In this document: positions 9,620 to 19,583 of the stretch, in pieces
Layout: every line of letters starts with the position of its first letter
How positions within the stretch are numbered: position 1 is the first letter of the stretch
From: Sphingomonadales bacterium
GTDB taxonomy: Bacteria > Pseudomonadota > Alphaproteobacteria > Sphingomonadales > Sphingomonadaceae
DNA length: 64,000 nucleotides
Assembly (NCBI GenBank): GCA_028871475.1
Contig: JAGWMZ010000001.1
Location: 124,001-188,000 of the forward strand
Direction of reading: 5' to 3'
The notes under the pieces: generated by a model
The model's database searches: none
What the model saw: only the letters and a program-made list of their open reading frames with translations
What the model was told of the DNA's origin: nothing
Made by a program: the position numbers and the translations under genes

Positions 9620-11122
9620 TCAGAATGCGGCTGATCTGGATGCTGCGGGCGCTCTCTGGCAGGCGATGACATCGGCATGGCTGCCCATGCCCGCCACCTG
9701 CCGGGCAACGGCGGTTTCGAGAAGCTGGAGGAATTCGCGCAACTCACCATCGGCAGGCTGATCAGCCAGCGGGTGATAGCCATGGGGAACCAGCCCCTGC
9801 CCCACCATCACCTGCAACCAGCCCACTTCGGCAAACAGTTCCTCGCTCTGGCGCATGATGCGGCCATTGGCCTCGAACAGGGCGAGCTTGGCAGCCAGAC
9901 TGTCGGGAATGTCCATCGCCGCGCAGGCCTGCCAGAACGGTTCGGGGCGGCGGTTCACCTTGTAATGCAGGATGAGGAAATCGCGGATCGCCTCATATTC
10001 AAAGGCGGCCTGGGCGTTGAAAGCGTCAACATCGGCGGCCATGGCCGGCCCCTGCGGCAGGAATTTGAGCAGCCGCTCGACGCCCGATTGCACCAGATGG
10101 ATGCTGGTCGATTCCAGCGGTTCCATAAACCCGCTGGCCAGGCCCAGAGCCACGACATTGTGGTTCCACATCTTGCGCCGCCGCCCGGTGGTGAAGCGCA
10201 AGGCACGCGGCTCGGCCAAAGGTGCGCCGTCGAGATTGTCGAGCAGAACCTGCCGGGCGGCATCATCGCTGGTAAAGTCGCTGCAATAGACATGGCCATT
10301 GCCGATGCGGCTTTGCAGCGGAATGCGCCACTGCCATCCAGCCTCGCGCGCGGTTGATCGTGTGTAGGGCGTGAGGTCCGGCGCATTGGCACAGGGCACC
10401 GCCATCGCCCGGTCGCAGGGCAGCCAGTGGCGCCAGTCCTCATAGCCTGTGCCCAGCGCGCCCTCAATCAACAGACCGACAAAGCCCGAGCAATCGAGGA
10501 ACAGGTGGCCGCCCACCTCCTCGCCGCTGGCCAGCGTGACATGAGTGACGTCGCCGCTCTCGCCATCGCGGGCAACCGAAAGAATGCGCCCCTCGACGCG
10601 CCGCACGCCGCGCTTCTCGGCATAGGCACGCAGAAACTGGCCATAGAGGCCCGCGTCGAAATGAAAGGCATGGCCCAGCCCGCCCAGCACCGAGCCACTG
10701 GGCGCACCATGCTGAAACTTGCCCGCATAGGCGGCGCTGGCATTGAGCGAATAGGCGGTCAGCGGTTTGGCCATGCCCAGCCTGTTCCCGCGCAGCCAGT
10801 AATGGTGGAAAGGCACCAGCCCCAGCGGTCGCCCGATCTCGCCAAAGGCGTGGATATAGCGGCTCCCCTCATCCCCCCAGCCGACGAAATCAATGCCCAG
10901 CTTGTAGGTGCCGTTGCAAAAACTCAGGAATTCGGCCTCATCGATGCCCAGCGCGCGGTGCAAGATCTGCAATTGCGGGATGGTCGCCTCGCCAACGCCA
11001 ACGGTGCCGATCTCTTCGGATTCCACCAGCGTGATGCGCCAGTGTTTCGCCAGATAGCGCGAGAGGATCGCCGCGGCCATCCAGCCCGCCGTGCCGCCCC
11101 CGACAATGGTGATCTCCTGCAC
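9620..11122 (-). CDS. FAD-dependent tryptophan-halogenase-family protein
   Basis: This 500-aa protein has the FAD-binding GGGTAGW (residues 8-14), the GVGEATIP segment, the flavin-halogenase hallmark WQWRIP (263-268), lysine K74 in the YKLGIDF context, and FMEPLEST (E334/E337) near the catalytic glutamate. All residues required for halogenation therefore look intact. These proteins often accompany TBDR genes in sphingomonads, caulobacters and xanthomonads. Here it is sandwiched between a TBDR and an amylase. Its true substrate is unknown; free indoles are one known option for such enzymes. It is also conceivable that it modifies something other than tryptophan. Confidence 0.88.
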   Translation of the reverse strand: MQEITIVGGGTAGWMAAAILSRYLAKHWRITLVESEEIGTVGVGEATIPQLQILHRALGIDEAEFLSFCNGTYKLGIDFVGWGDEGSRYIHAFGEIGRPLGLVPFHHYWLRGNRLGMAKPLTAYSLNASAAYAGKFQHGAPSGSVLGGLGHAFHFDAGLYGQFLRAYAEKRGVRRVEGRILSVARDGESGDVTHVTLASGEEVGGHLFLDCSGFVGLLIEGALGTGYEDWRHWLPCDRAMAVPCANAPDLTPYTRSTAREAGWQWRIPLQSRIGNGHVYCSDFTSDDAARQVLLDNLDGAPLAEPRALRFTTGRRRKMWNHNVVALGLASGFMEPLESTSIHLVQSGVERLLKFLPQGPAMAADVDAFNAQAAFEYEAIRDFLILHYKVNRRPEPFWQACAAMDIPDSLAAKLALFEANGRIMRQSEELFAEVGWLQVMVGQGLVPHGYHPLADQPADGELREFLQLLETAVARQVAGMGSHADVIACQRAPAASRSAAF

Positions 11123-11156
11123 GCCCGATCCTCTCTCAACCCTTGCTGCAAACAGA

Positions 11157-11187
11157 ATGGCGCGCCAGACACTGCCCGGCGCGCCAT
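11157..11187 (-). other. Intergenic hairpin between TBDR and halogenase genes
   Basis: ATGGCGCGCC (11157-11166) and GGCGCGCCAT (11178-11187) form a perfect 10-bp stem with an 11-nt loop. On the reverse strand it lies just after the TBDR stop codon. There is no long T-run, so partial termination or 3' protection of the receptor mRNA is more likely than full termination. Confidence 0.4.
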
Positions 11188-11210
11188 CCTTTCCTCATAC
11201 CCTCAATCGA

Positions 11211-13985
11211 TCAGAACTTGTAGGAGGCCCCGATCGAGTAGGTCGCCCCATAGGTTTCATAATTGATGGGCAGCTTGGTGTTGGCATAATAGTTTTCGAA
11301 AGGCGCGTTGGTCAGGTTCGAACCCGTCAGCGTCACGCTGAAGCCCTTCATCGGGCCGTTCTGGAATTCGTAACCGATCTGCGCGCTCAGCAGCCCTTCA
11401 CCACGGGTGATGTTATAGGACTGGGCCTGCTCCACCGTGGTCGACAGACCAAGGAACGAGCTGCGATACTGATAGGTGCTGCGCAGCGAGAAACCGTGCT
11501 TTTCGAAATAGCCGGTCACCACGCCCGTCCAGGCCGAAAGACCCGGCACCGTCACCGTCTGCAGCACGCCGCCACCCGGGGGCGAGAAGCTGACCGAGCT
11601 GATGTTGTGCGTGCCGTTCAGACGCAGGCCAAAGCCGTCCAGTGCGGGGGAGAAGGCCGAGAAGGGCAGTTCCGCCTGGATTTCAAAGCCGCTGACATAA
11701 CCACGCCCGGCGTTGTTGGGCACGGTGACCAGCACCTGATTGTTAGCCGCCTGACCGCCCGAGATCGCCGCTGCCGCCGCCGAGGAAATGGTGGTGACAT
11801 AGGAACCGACCGGATCGACGAAATTCGTCAGGTTCTTGTAGAAGGCCGAGAGCGAGACCAGACCCGAGCCATGGGCGAAATACTTCTGCAGTGAAATGTC
11901 GAAGTTGGTCGACAGATAGGGGCGCAGCGACGGCAGGCCGCCGGTGCCGCTGAAGCTGAAGCCGGCATTGCCGCCCGTGGTGGTGTTGTAGGTGATCTGG
12001 AAGGGCACCGCCTCATAGGCCTGTTCCGACCGCGACATCGACTGCGAGGCGGAGAGCACGATGAAGCTGTTGTGCATCACCTCGCCCTTCAGCGTAAAGC
12101 TGGGCAGGAAGTAGGTGTAGTTCGCGCCACCATAGGCCGGCGAATAGGTCACCGCGCCGGTCGAGGACAGCGAGGCCGACTGGCCGGTCGAATACTGGTT
12201 GGTGTTGACGATCTGGACACCGATGTTGCCCTTGAGCGGCACGCCGCTCACCACGCTGTCGATGTTGGCCATGACATAGCCGCTCCACACCTTTTCGCGC
12301 ACCAGCCAGTCGCGGGTGGTCGAGGAGGGGCGGTTGTCGAAGGTGCTGGTGAGCAGGCCGGCAGCGGCCAGCGGATCATAGGCCAGCGTCTGACCGGCGT
12401 AACCGAAGGGTGTGACCGATGGCAGCAGGATCGAGCTCGGAATAGCCAGCTGGGTGGTGGCCATCGTCGCGCCGGGGTTGAGGAAATAGGACTTGAAGTC
12501 AGCCGTCTTCGACCGGACGCTGTAGGAAACGCCCGCCTTGATGCTCTTGAAGAAGCCGCCGTTCAGATCCTTTTCCAGATCGGTGCGCAGCGCGCGGATC
12601 TCATCGACATAATCAGGCGCATTGAGGAAGCCGGCCTGCACCACCGGCGAGGTGCCATTATAGCCCCAGCCCAGCGGGTCGGTCAGCACTTCGGCTGTCG
12701 GGTTGGCATAGTTGAGCGTGCCGCTCAGGCCATAGATGCCGTTGGGCTGCTGCTTGACCGTGATCGTATCGGCCTGGCACGAGGGCGACTTGGTCGTGTA
12801 GGCGTTGTAGCAGGTGCCCGAATAGGTCTCCAGATTGGTGTCGGTGCGGTGAGCGCGCGAATAGCTGGCATCGACATTGAGATGCAGGCTGTCGGAGAAA
12901 TTATACTTGGCGTTGCCGCCCAGTTCCAGCGTACGGGCATTGCGCTGGTTGTAGTTGTTGCGCTGCACGACATATTCGTTGGCATAGGTCGCCTGCGTGA
13001 CCACACCGCCGACCACCGTGGTCGAACCGGGCACCAGCGTACCCGAACCCCAGGACATTGGCACTTCCAGGCCGCGCTGCTGCTGGACGGTGCGGAAATG
13101 CGAATAGAAACCGTCGAAGGAGAGCTGCAGCTTCTCGCTGGGGCGGTATTCCAGGCTGCCGAAGACCGACTGGCGCGTCTCGATGTTGCCGGTGGAGAAA
13201 TACTTCGCGCCGCCCGGCAGATAGTTGCCCGAGGTATCGGTGGGATAGCCCCAGTTCTGATACTGGCGCTCCTGCTGGGGCGAGGAGAGCAGTGTGCCGC
13301 CCAGCGAGACGCCCAGCGTGTCGTCAAGAAACTTGTCGGCATAGATCGCCGTGGCGCGATAGCCGCGGTGGGTGACATCAGGCGCGCCCTTGGAATAGGC
13401 ATTGCCTTCGAACTTGCCCGAAACGGTCAGAATGCGATGGTTCTGCGCCAGCGGGTCGATCGTCATCAGGTTGACGGTGCCGGCCACACCCTGCGCGATC
13501 ATATCGGGCGAGGCGGTCTTGATGACATCGGCGCGGTTGATCAGTTCCGCCGGAATCTGGTCATACTGGAAGCCACGGTCATCCGCGATGGTCGCGATTT
13601 CGCGACCATTGAACAGCGTGGTCGTGAAGTTGGGGCCAAAGCCGCGCACGGCCAGCACGTCCGAACGACCATCGAGGCGCTGGGCGGTCACACCCGGCAA
13701 CTGCGAGAGCGCATCGGTGATCGAGTTGGTCGGCAGCTTGCCGACATCCTCGGCGTTGACCGATTCCACCACGCCCGTGGCAATCTTCTTCACGCGGATC
13801 GCATTGTCCACCGACTGGCGGTAGCCGCTCACGATAATGTCCTGCGGCGCGGCCTGCGGGGTTTCCTGGGCCGTCCCTTGCGCCCAGGCCGGTGCGGCCA
13901 TGGCCACAGCCATGCCTGCAACGCCGACCTTGAGTGCATGGCGAGACAGCTGTGCATGGCGCAAACGCCCGAATATCTTGATCAT
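11211..13985 (-). CDS. TonB-dependent receptor (Caulobacter type, oligosaccharide locus)
   Basis: This 924-aa outer-membrane receptor has a signal peptide (ending MAAPAWAQ, about residue 36) and a TonB-box-like DIIVSGYRQS. Its plug domain contains VGKLPTNSITDALSQLPGVTAQR and LAVRGFGPNFTTTLFNGREI, typical of the TIGR01782 TonB receptor class. A 22-strand barrel ends in the aromatic terminal SYKF. GGGAGGGA precedes the ATG. It is first in the operon with the halogenase and amylase, and divergent from lacI. Uptake of maltodextrins or another alpha-glucan is inferred from this context. Confidence 0.9.
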   Translation of the reverse strand: MIKIFGRLRHAQLSRHALKVGVAGMAVAMAAPAWAQGTAQETPQAAPQDIIVSGYRQSVDNAIRVKKIATGVVESVNAEDVGKLPTNSITDALSQLPGVTAQRLDGRSDVLAVRGFGPNFTTTLFNGREIATIADDRGFQYDQIPAELINRADVIKTASPDMIAQGVAGTVNLMTIDPLAQNHRILTVSGKFEGNAYSKGAPDVTHRGYRATAIYADKFLDDTLGVSLGGTLLSSPQQERQYQNWGYPTDTSGNYLPGGAKYFSTGNIETRQSVFGSLEYRPSEKLQLSFDGFYSHFRTVQQQRGLEVPMSWGSGTLVPGSTTVVGGVVTQATYANEYVVQRNNYNQRNARTLELGGNAKYNFSDSLHLNVDASYSRAHRTDTNLETYSGTCYNAYTTKSPSCQADTITVKQQPNGIYGLSGTLNYANPTAEVLTDPLGWGYNGTSPVVQAGFLNAPDYVDEIRALRTDLEKDLNGGFFKSIKAGVSYSVRSKTADFKSYFLNPGATMATTQLAIPSSILLPSVTPFGYAGQTLAYDPLAAAGLLTSTFDNRPSSTTRDWLVREKVWSGYVMANIDSVVSGVPLKGNIGVQIVNTNQYSTGQSASLSSTGAVTYSPAYGGANYTYFLPSFTLKGEVMHNSFIVLSASQSMSRSEQAYEAVPFQITYNTTTGGNAGFSFSGTGGLPSLRPYLSTNFDISLQKYFAHGSGLVSLSAFYKNLTNFVDPVGSYVTTISSAAAAAISGGQAANNQVLVTVPNNAGRGYVSGFEIQAELPFSAFSPALDGFGLRLNGTHNISSVSFSPPGGGVLQTVTVPGLSAWTGVVTGYFEKHGFSLRSTYQYRSSFLGLSTTVEQAQSYNITRGEGLLSAQIGYEFQNGPMKGFSVTLTGSNLTNAPFENYYANTKLPINYETYGATYSIGASYKF

Positions 13986-14302
13986 AGTCCCTCCCTGTTG
14001 GCCTTTTGAACCATCGCCTGGCGGTTCATTTGCCTGCCCCTCACACGCTGGGGCCTGACAAAATCCCTGCTCTCGCGCTCAGGTTTTGAGAAGAAGATGA
14101 CATACGTATACCATGTCTATGCATGGCATACGGTCAGCTGGCGGGCGTGAACTGTTGCATCTTTACCGCGCTTGGGCCCCGGCCGATGGCGACAGCAGCC
14201 CTCCAGCACCATCGACCCTGTCGCGCTTTTCACCGCCCGGCGCGGCTGCTAGCCTGAGCGCAAACGAGGCAGCCGCACCGGCCGCACGCAGGGCTCTGGT
14301 AC
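13986..14302. other. 317-bp divergent intergenic region, TBDR / lacI
   Basis: This region contains the ribosome site of the leftward receptor gene, an AT-richer stretch around 14090-14135 with the operator-like palindrome listed separately, and about 170 bp before lacI in which I see no further feature. Confidence 0.5.
14105..14132. promoter_or_regulatory. Probable LacI-family operator
   Basis: CGTATACCATG (14105-14115) and CATGGCATACG (14122-14132) are inverted arms with one mismatch and a 6-bp spacer. It is the only long palindrome in the region between the TBDR and lacI genes, and sits about 120 bp upstream of the receptor start. I infer that the adjacent LacI protein binds it to repress the operon. 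Confidence 0.55.
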
Positions 14303-15343
14303 ATGAACTACAAGCCGACTTCCTTTGACATCGCCCAGCGCGCCGGTGTTTCCCAGCCCACCGTCTCCCGCGCCCTGCGCGGCCACCCCTCGGTCAGCGA
14401 GGCAACGCGCAAACGGATCGAGGCGATCGCCGCCCAGCTCAACTATACGCTGGATGAAAATGCCTCACGCCTGCGCTCACGCACCTCCAAGACGCTGGCC
14501 CTGCTGTTCTTCGAGGAAGTGGCGCCCGAGGACTCCTCGATCAATCCTTTCTTCCTCTCGATGCTGGGGTCGATCTCGCGCAGCTGTTCGCGCCACGGCT
14601 ATGACCTGCTGGCCTCCTTCCAGCAGCTCTCGCGCAACTGGCATGTCGATTATGAGGACAGCCACAAGGCCGATGGCATCATGCTGCTGGGCTATGGCGA
14701 TTATGAGGATTACCGCGAGAAGCTGGCCCTGCTGGAGCATGAAGGCACGCATTACGTGCGCTGGGGCGCGGTCAACGCCGACTATCCCGATGGCACCATC
14801 GGCTGCGACAACCGGCTGGGCGGCGAGATGGCCGCGCGCCATCTCATCGAGCGGGGCTATCGCCGCATCGCCTTTCTGGGCGAAGCCTCCAGCCGCGCGC
14901 CGGAGATGGACGACCGCTATCGCGGCGCCTGTGATGCTATGCGCACCCATGGCCTCATCCCCGACCCGGCGCTCTATGTCAGTGCCCAGGCGAATGAAGC
15001 CTCCGGTCATGCCGCCGCGCAAACATTGCTGGCGCGCGGCGCGAATTTCGACGCCGTCTTTGCCGCCTGCGACCTCATCGCCGTGGGCGCCATGCGCGCC
15101 TTTGAGGAGGCCGGGCTAAAAGTGCCGCAGGATCTGGGCATCATCGGCTTTGACGACATTCCCATCGCGGGCCAGACCACCCCGCCCCTCACCACCATAG
15201 CGCAGGATTATGCCCGCGCCGGCACGATGCTGGTCGAAACCCTCATCGCGCGGATTAATGGACAGGCCGCGCCCACCATGCTGCTGACCCCGCAGCTCAT
15301 CGTCCGCCAGTCAACCCGCGCCGCGCCGACCGGGCAGAACTAA
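14303..15343 (+). CDS. LacI-family repressor of the amylase/TBDR operon
   Basis: This 346-aa protein has an N-terminal LacI HTH (DIAQRAGVSQPTVSRALRGHPSVSEATRKRI, residues 9-39) with the minor-groove hinge helix region just after it. A periplasmic-binding-protein-like sensor domain follows (IGCDNRLGGEMAARHL, LGIIGFDDIP). It is divergent from the TBDR-halogenase-amylase operon and is its likely sugar-responsive repressor. Shine-Dalgarno sequence before the ATG is weak. It converges with the next TBDR gene at a distance of 20 bp. Confidence 0.88.
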   Translation: MNYKPTSFDIAQRAGVSQPTVSRALRGHPSVSEATRKRIEAIAAQLNYTLDENASRLRSRTSKTLALLFFEEVAPEDSSINPFFLSMLGSISRSCSRHGYDLLASFQQLSRNWHVDYEDSHKADGIMLLGYGDYEDYREKLALLEHEGTHYVRWGAVNADYPDGTIGCDNRLGGEMAARHLIERGYRRIAFLGEASSRAPEMDDRYRGACDAMRTHGLIPDPALYVSAQANEASGHAAAQTLLARGANFDAVFAACDLIAVGAMRAFEEAGLKVPQDLGIIGFDDIPIAGQTTPPLTTIAQDYARAGTMLVETLIARINGQAAPTMLLTPQLIVRQSTRAAPTGQN

Positions 15344-15363
15344 CACGCGACGCTGAGGCCCGT

Positions 15364-17739
15364 TCAAATCTTCGCCCGGATCGTCCCGCCGATCATGCGC
15401 GGATCGCTCGGCGTGCCCACGATCAACCCGCTGTTGCCCGCCTGCACCGTCACATTCTGCAGATAGTTGGTATTGGAGAGGTTGCGGATGAACAGCTCCA
15501 CACTCCAGCGCGGATTGATCCGCACGCCGACGGCCGCATTGGCCAGCGTATAGCCGGCAATCGTCGTATAGGCACTGTCGGAAGCCTCGCCATAGATCAT
15601 CGAGCGAATGGTGGCGTCCGCCCGCGCATAGAGCTGAACCGAGCGCAGATCATGCGTCACCTCGCCGCCCACCGAGCCGGTCCATGTCGGCAGGCCCGGC
15701 AGCGCCTTGCCTGTCAGATTGCACGAGGCCGTCGAGGAACCAGTCAGTTCGATCGGGCAAGGGCCAGCCGGATAGGAGGCATAGCGCCCATGGGCATAGG
15801 CCCCGCTGGCATAGAGCGAGAACCACGGCGCAACCTGCCAATTGGCATCGGCCTCCACACCCTTCACCGTCACACGCGGAATGTTGGCCAGATAGGAGCG
15901 CAGCGCCACCACGGCGGCATTGTCCACCACATTGGCCTGAAAATCATGCACCACCGTCGAATAGGCAGCGATGTTGAGCGTGGCCTTGCCCTGCAGGAAC
16001 TGGTTCTTCAGCCCCAGTTCCCAGGTGAAATTGCGCTCAGGCCGGATGACCGCGGTCGACAGAATAGGATCGCCCGAGGCGTGGCCCGGAACGCCAGCCG
16101 GATAGACCGGCAGCCCCGACATGTTGATGCCGCCTGACTTCTGCCCGCTGGCCGCATTGACATATGCCTGCACGCCCGGCGTCATATGCCATGCCAGATT
16201 GACCCGGCCCGACAGCCCCCCTTCGGACACCGAGGCCGCATAGGACTGGGCGCGCAGGACGGAGGCCTTGTCGCTCAGCAAGGAGGCATTGGTGGTGGTA
16301 AGACCGCCACTGACACTGGTGTTGTAAATGCCATGCTTGGTTTCCACCGTCTCGCGCAGGCCGCCGGTCAGCGCCAGACGGCTCGTCAGGTGCCAGGTCG
16401 CCTCGCCAAACACTGCTAGCGAATCCGAACGGAAATCGGTGGTGCCCTCCTGTCCATAGCCGTCGAGCAGATTGGCCGGGCGCCCGGCGGGCAGCAGCCA
16501 ATAGGCCGCCTGCGAACCATAGACGCTGATGGGGTGACCCACGATCTTCTGATGGAAGACATAAAGCCCGCCGACATACTCCACCGGCCCCGGATTGGCC
16601 GAGGCGAAGCGCAATTCCTGGCTCACCTGATCCTGGCGGCTGGGGATGTGCTGAAGCGTCTGGACCTGCACGCCTGTATAGTCACGGTCATTGGCCGCGT
16701 CCCAGTCCCAGAAACGCCATGCCGTTACCGAGGTGATGATAAAAGGCCCCGAATGCAGCTCGGCAATGGCGCTGGCCCCGCCCTCCTGCGTGTCGACGCC
16801 GATCCCGGCATCAATGTCCGTCACCCGGTCATAGGGGTTGGTCGAGGGCACGCGATAGCCCAGCCCCGCCGCCAGCGCGCCATATTGCTGCGCGGCAGGC
16901 TTGAGCGTGGGCGCAACCCGCACATAGACCTGCGTGCAGCATTGCCCCTTAAAGCTCGACCAGTCGCCGATCAATCGCACGGTGAGGTTGCTGGCCGGGG
17001 TCAGCAGGATCTGCCCACGCAGGGCGGCATTGTCGATGTTGTTCTGCCATACGCCATAGCGCTGGTTCCAGATCACCCCGTCGCGCTTCGTCACCACGCC
17101 GGAGAGGCGAAAAGCGGCAAGGTCGCTCACCAGCGGGCCGGTCAAGGCCCCCTTGAGCTGCCAGTAATTCTGCTGGCCATAGCTCGCCTCACCCTCTGCC
17201 CCCCAGGTAAAGGAGGGCTTTTTCGTGACGATGCTGATCGCACCCGCCGTGGTGTTCTTGCCAAAGACCGTGCCCTGAGGGCCTCTCAGCACCTCGATAT
17301 GGTCGATGTCGGTGAAGTCGAAAGCGGCGGTGGCGGGCCGCGCATGATAGACCTCATCGACATAGAAGCCGACGCCCGGCTCCAGCCCGTCATTAGCCTG
17401 GCTGACCGACACCACGCTGGAACCGAGGCCCCGAATGGTAAAAGCGGTGTTGCGCGGATTGGCGCTGGAATAGTTGAGCGAGGGCACCAGGGTAGAGACC
17501 TGCTGGAGATTGACCGAGCGCGTCGCGGTCAGCAGATCGCCTGTCAGCACCGAGAGGGCCGCCGGCACATCCTGCGCCCGTTCCGCACGGCGGCGCGCGG
17601 TGACGGAGATGTCGGCTGCGCTATCGGCGGAGATCTCGGCGGTGGGCGCCTTGTCTCCGGCATGCGCGCCCGATGCCCAACCGCCCATCACGGCAACAGA
17701 CGCGATCACGATGGATCGTGTCGCTGTCGAAAATGTCAT
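15364..17739 (-). CDS. TonB-dependent receptor (second)
   Basis: This 791-aa receptor has a signal peptide ending near residue 27 (SGAHAG), a TonB box (DISVTARRRAERAQDVP), a plug domain with IRGLGSS and IEVLRGPQGTVFGKNTTAGAI, and a barrel. It ends in RAKI rather than the usual C-terminal phenylalanine. GGGGAT lies 8 bp before the ATG. The gene downstream on the same strand is unrelated lacI (convergent). Upstream is a ModE-like regulator on the same strand, 158 bp away. The substrate is unknown; a metal-complex such as molybdate is a speculative option from the neighbour. Confidence 0.88.
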   Translation of the reverse strand: MTFSTATRSIVIASVAVMGGWASGAHAGDKAPTAEISADSAADISVTARRRAERAQDVPAALSVLTGDLLTATRSVNLQQVSTLVPSLNYSSANPRNTAFTIRGLGSSVVSVSQANDGLEPGVGFYVDEVYHARPATAAFDFTDIDHIEVLRGPQGTVFGKNTTAGAISIVTKKPSFTWGAEGEASYGQQNYWQLKGALTGPLVSDLAAFRLSGVVTKRDGVIWNQRYGVWQNNIDNAALRGQILLTPASNLTVRLIGDWSSFKGQCCTQVYVRVAPTLKPAAQQYGALAAGLGYRVPSTNPYDRVTDIDAGIGVDTQEGGASAIAELHSGPFIITSVTAWRFWDWDAANDRDYTGVQVQTLQHIPSRQDQVSQELRFASANPGPVEYVGGLYVFHQKIVGHPISVYGSQAAYWLLPAGRPANLLDGYGQEGTTDFRSDSLAVFGEATWHLTSRLALTGGLRETVETKHGIYNTSVSGGLTTTNASLLSDKASVLRAQSYAASVSEGGLSGRVNLAWHMTPGVQAYVNAASGQKSGGINMSGLPVYPAGVPGHASGDPILSTAVIRPERNFTWELGLKNQFLQGKATLNIAAYSTVVHDFQANVVDNAAVVALRSYLANIPRVTVKGVEADANWQVAPWFSLYASGAYAHGRYASYPAGPCPIELTGSSTASCNLTGKALPGLPTWTGSVGGEVTHDLRSVQLYARADATIRSMIYGEASDSAYTTIAGYTLANAAVGVRINPRWSVELFIRNLSNTNYLQNVTVQAGNSGLIVGTPSDPRMIGGTIRAKI

Positions 17740-17762
17740 GATCTTGAATCCCCGCTGTTTTC

Positions 17763-17784
17763 TATACTATATACATTCATATAC
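17763..17784. promoter_or_regulatory. ATATAC direct repeats upstream of the second TBDR
   Basis: ATATAC occurs at 17769-17774 and 17779-17784, exactly 10 bp apart, with TATAC at 17763-17767 in front. The cluster lies 24-45 bp upstream of the receptor start. The helical spacing suggests a regulator site or overlapping -10 elements. ModE sites are also TATA-rich, but this is not a clear ModE box. Confidence 0.35.
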
Positions 17785-17897
17785 AATAAGGGAAACTCGG
17801 GCAAGGCAAGGCATCCCGCCAGCCAAGCCACCATTTGGCGTCGATCGTCTTGTTCAGGCTGTATGGGTGGCGTGCGGGCCCCACGCCAATGGAGCGT

Positions 17898-18269
17898 CTA
17901 GTCCGGCGTCCCCCGCGCCAGACGGGGCTGGCCCAGCATCACCGTCTCCAGAAAGATGGCATCGGCCCCCTGCGCCCCCTCGCCAAGGCTTGCCTGCAGC
18001 GCCCGATAGGCGTTGAGCACGTCACGCCCCCGCTCCGTGAGGCGCGCGCCCCCTTGCGCCGAGCGCCCCGGTGAGGTTTCCACCAGAGGCTTGTCCCAGC
18101 AGCGGTTCATCGTATCGACCAGCAGCCAGGCGCGGCGATAGCTCATGCCCAGGGCCCGGCCCGCCGCAGAGATCGAACCATGGGCGACAATCGCGTCAAG
18201 CAAATCGGCCTTGCCGGGGCCCATCGCGATGTCTTCCCCGCAATAAAGCTGTATCTTGATCTTAAGCAT
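17898..18269 (-). CDS. ModE-like winged-helix regulator without molybdate-binding domain
   Basis: This 123-aa protein starts MLKIKIQLYCGEDIAMGPGKADLLDAI. The HTH follows: GSISAAGRALGMSYRRAWLLVDTMN, the signature of the ModE N-terminal DNA-binding domain, with the wing LVETSPGRSAQGGARLTERG. Full ModE has about 260 aa with C-terminal TOBE domains, which are absent here, so it may not sense molybdate directly. The frame extends 20 codons further upstream without similarity. It lies 158 bp upstream of a TBDR gene on the same strand. A molybdenum hydroxylase operon exists 35 kb away. Confidence 0.8.
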   Translation of the reverse strand: MLKIKIQLYCGEDIAMGPGKADLLDAIVAHGSISAAGRALGMSYRRAWLLVDTMNRCWDKPLVETSPGRSAQGGARLTERGRDVLNAYRALQASLGEGAQGADAIFLETVMLGQPRLARGTPD

Positions 18270-18417
18270 GCCGTTCCGACCAGACAGGAAAGGGACAGGG
18301 GCAGAACCGCGACCCATGACACAGGCCATAGGTCGTTTTCGCCAGAGACGAAACCGCCCTGTTGCACCGCAAGCGACCGGACAGGGCGATGCGACAAGGG
18401 CGCAAGAGGCTGCCGCC

Positions 18418-19569
<1,152 letters not shown>

Positions 19570-19583
19570 TCAGTTCCTGCCTG

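Noticed and set aside
12072..14009. 645-codon rightward open frame opposite the first TBDR gene
   Set aside because: It is an antisense frame caused by high GC content and codon bias. The leftward frame has signal peptide, plug and barrel motifs; this one has none.
18355..18388. CGCCCTGT / ACAGGGCG inverted repeat as a terminator of the ModE-like or AKR gene
   Set aside because: It is only 8 bp with an 18-nt loop and no T-run, and lies upstream of the modE-like start, so it terminates neither gene in an obvious way.
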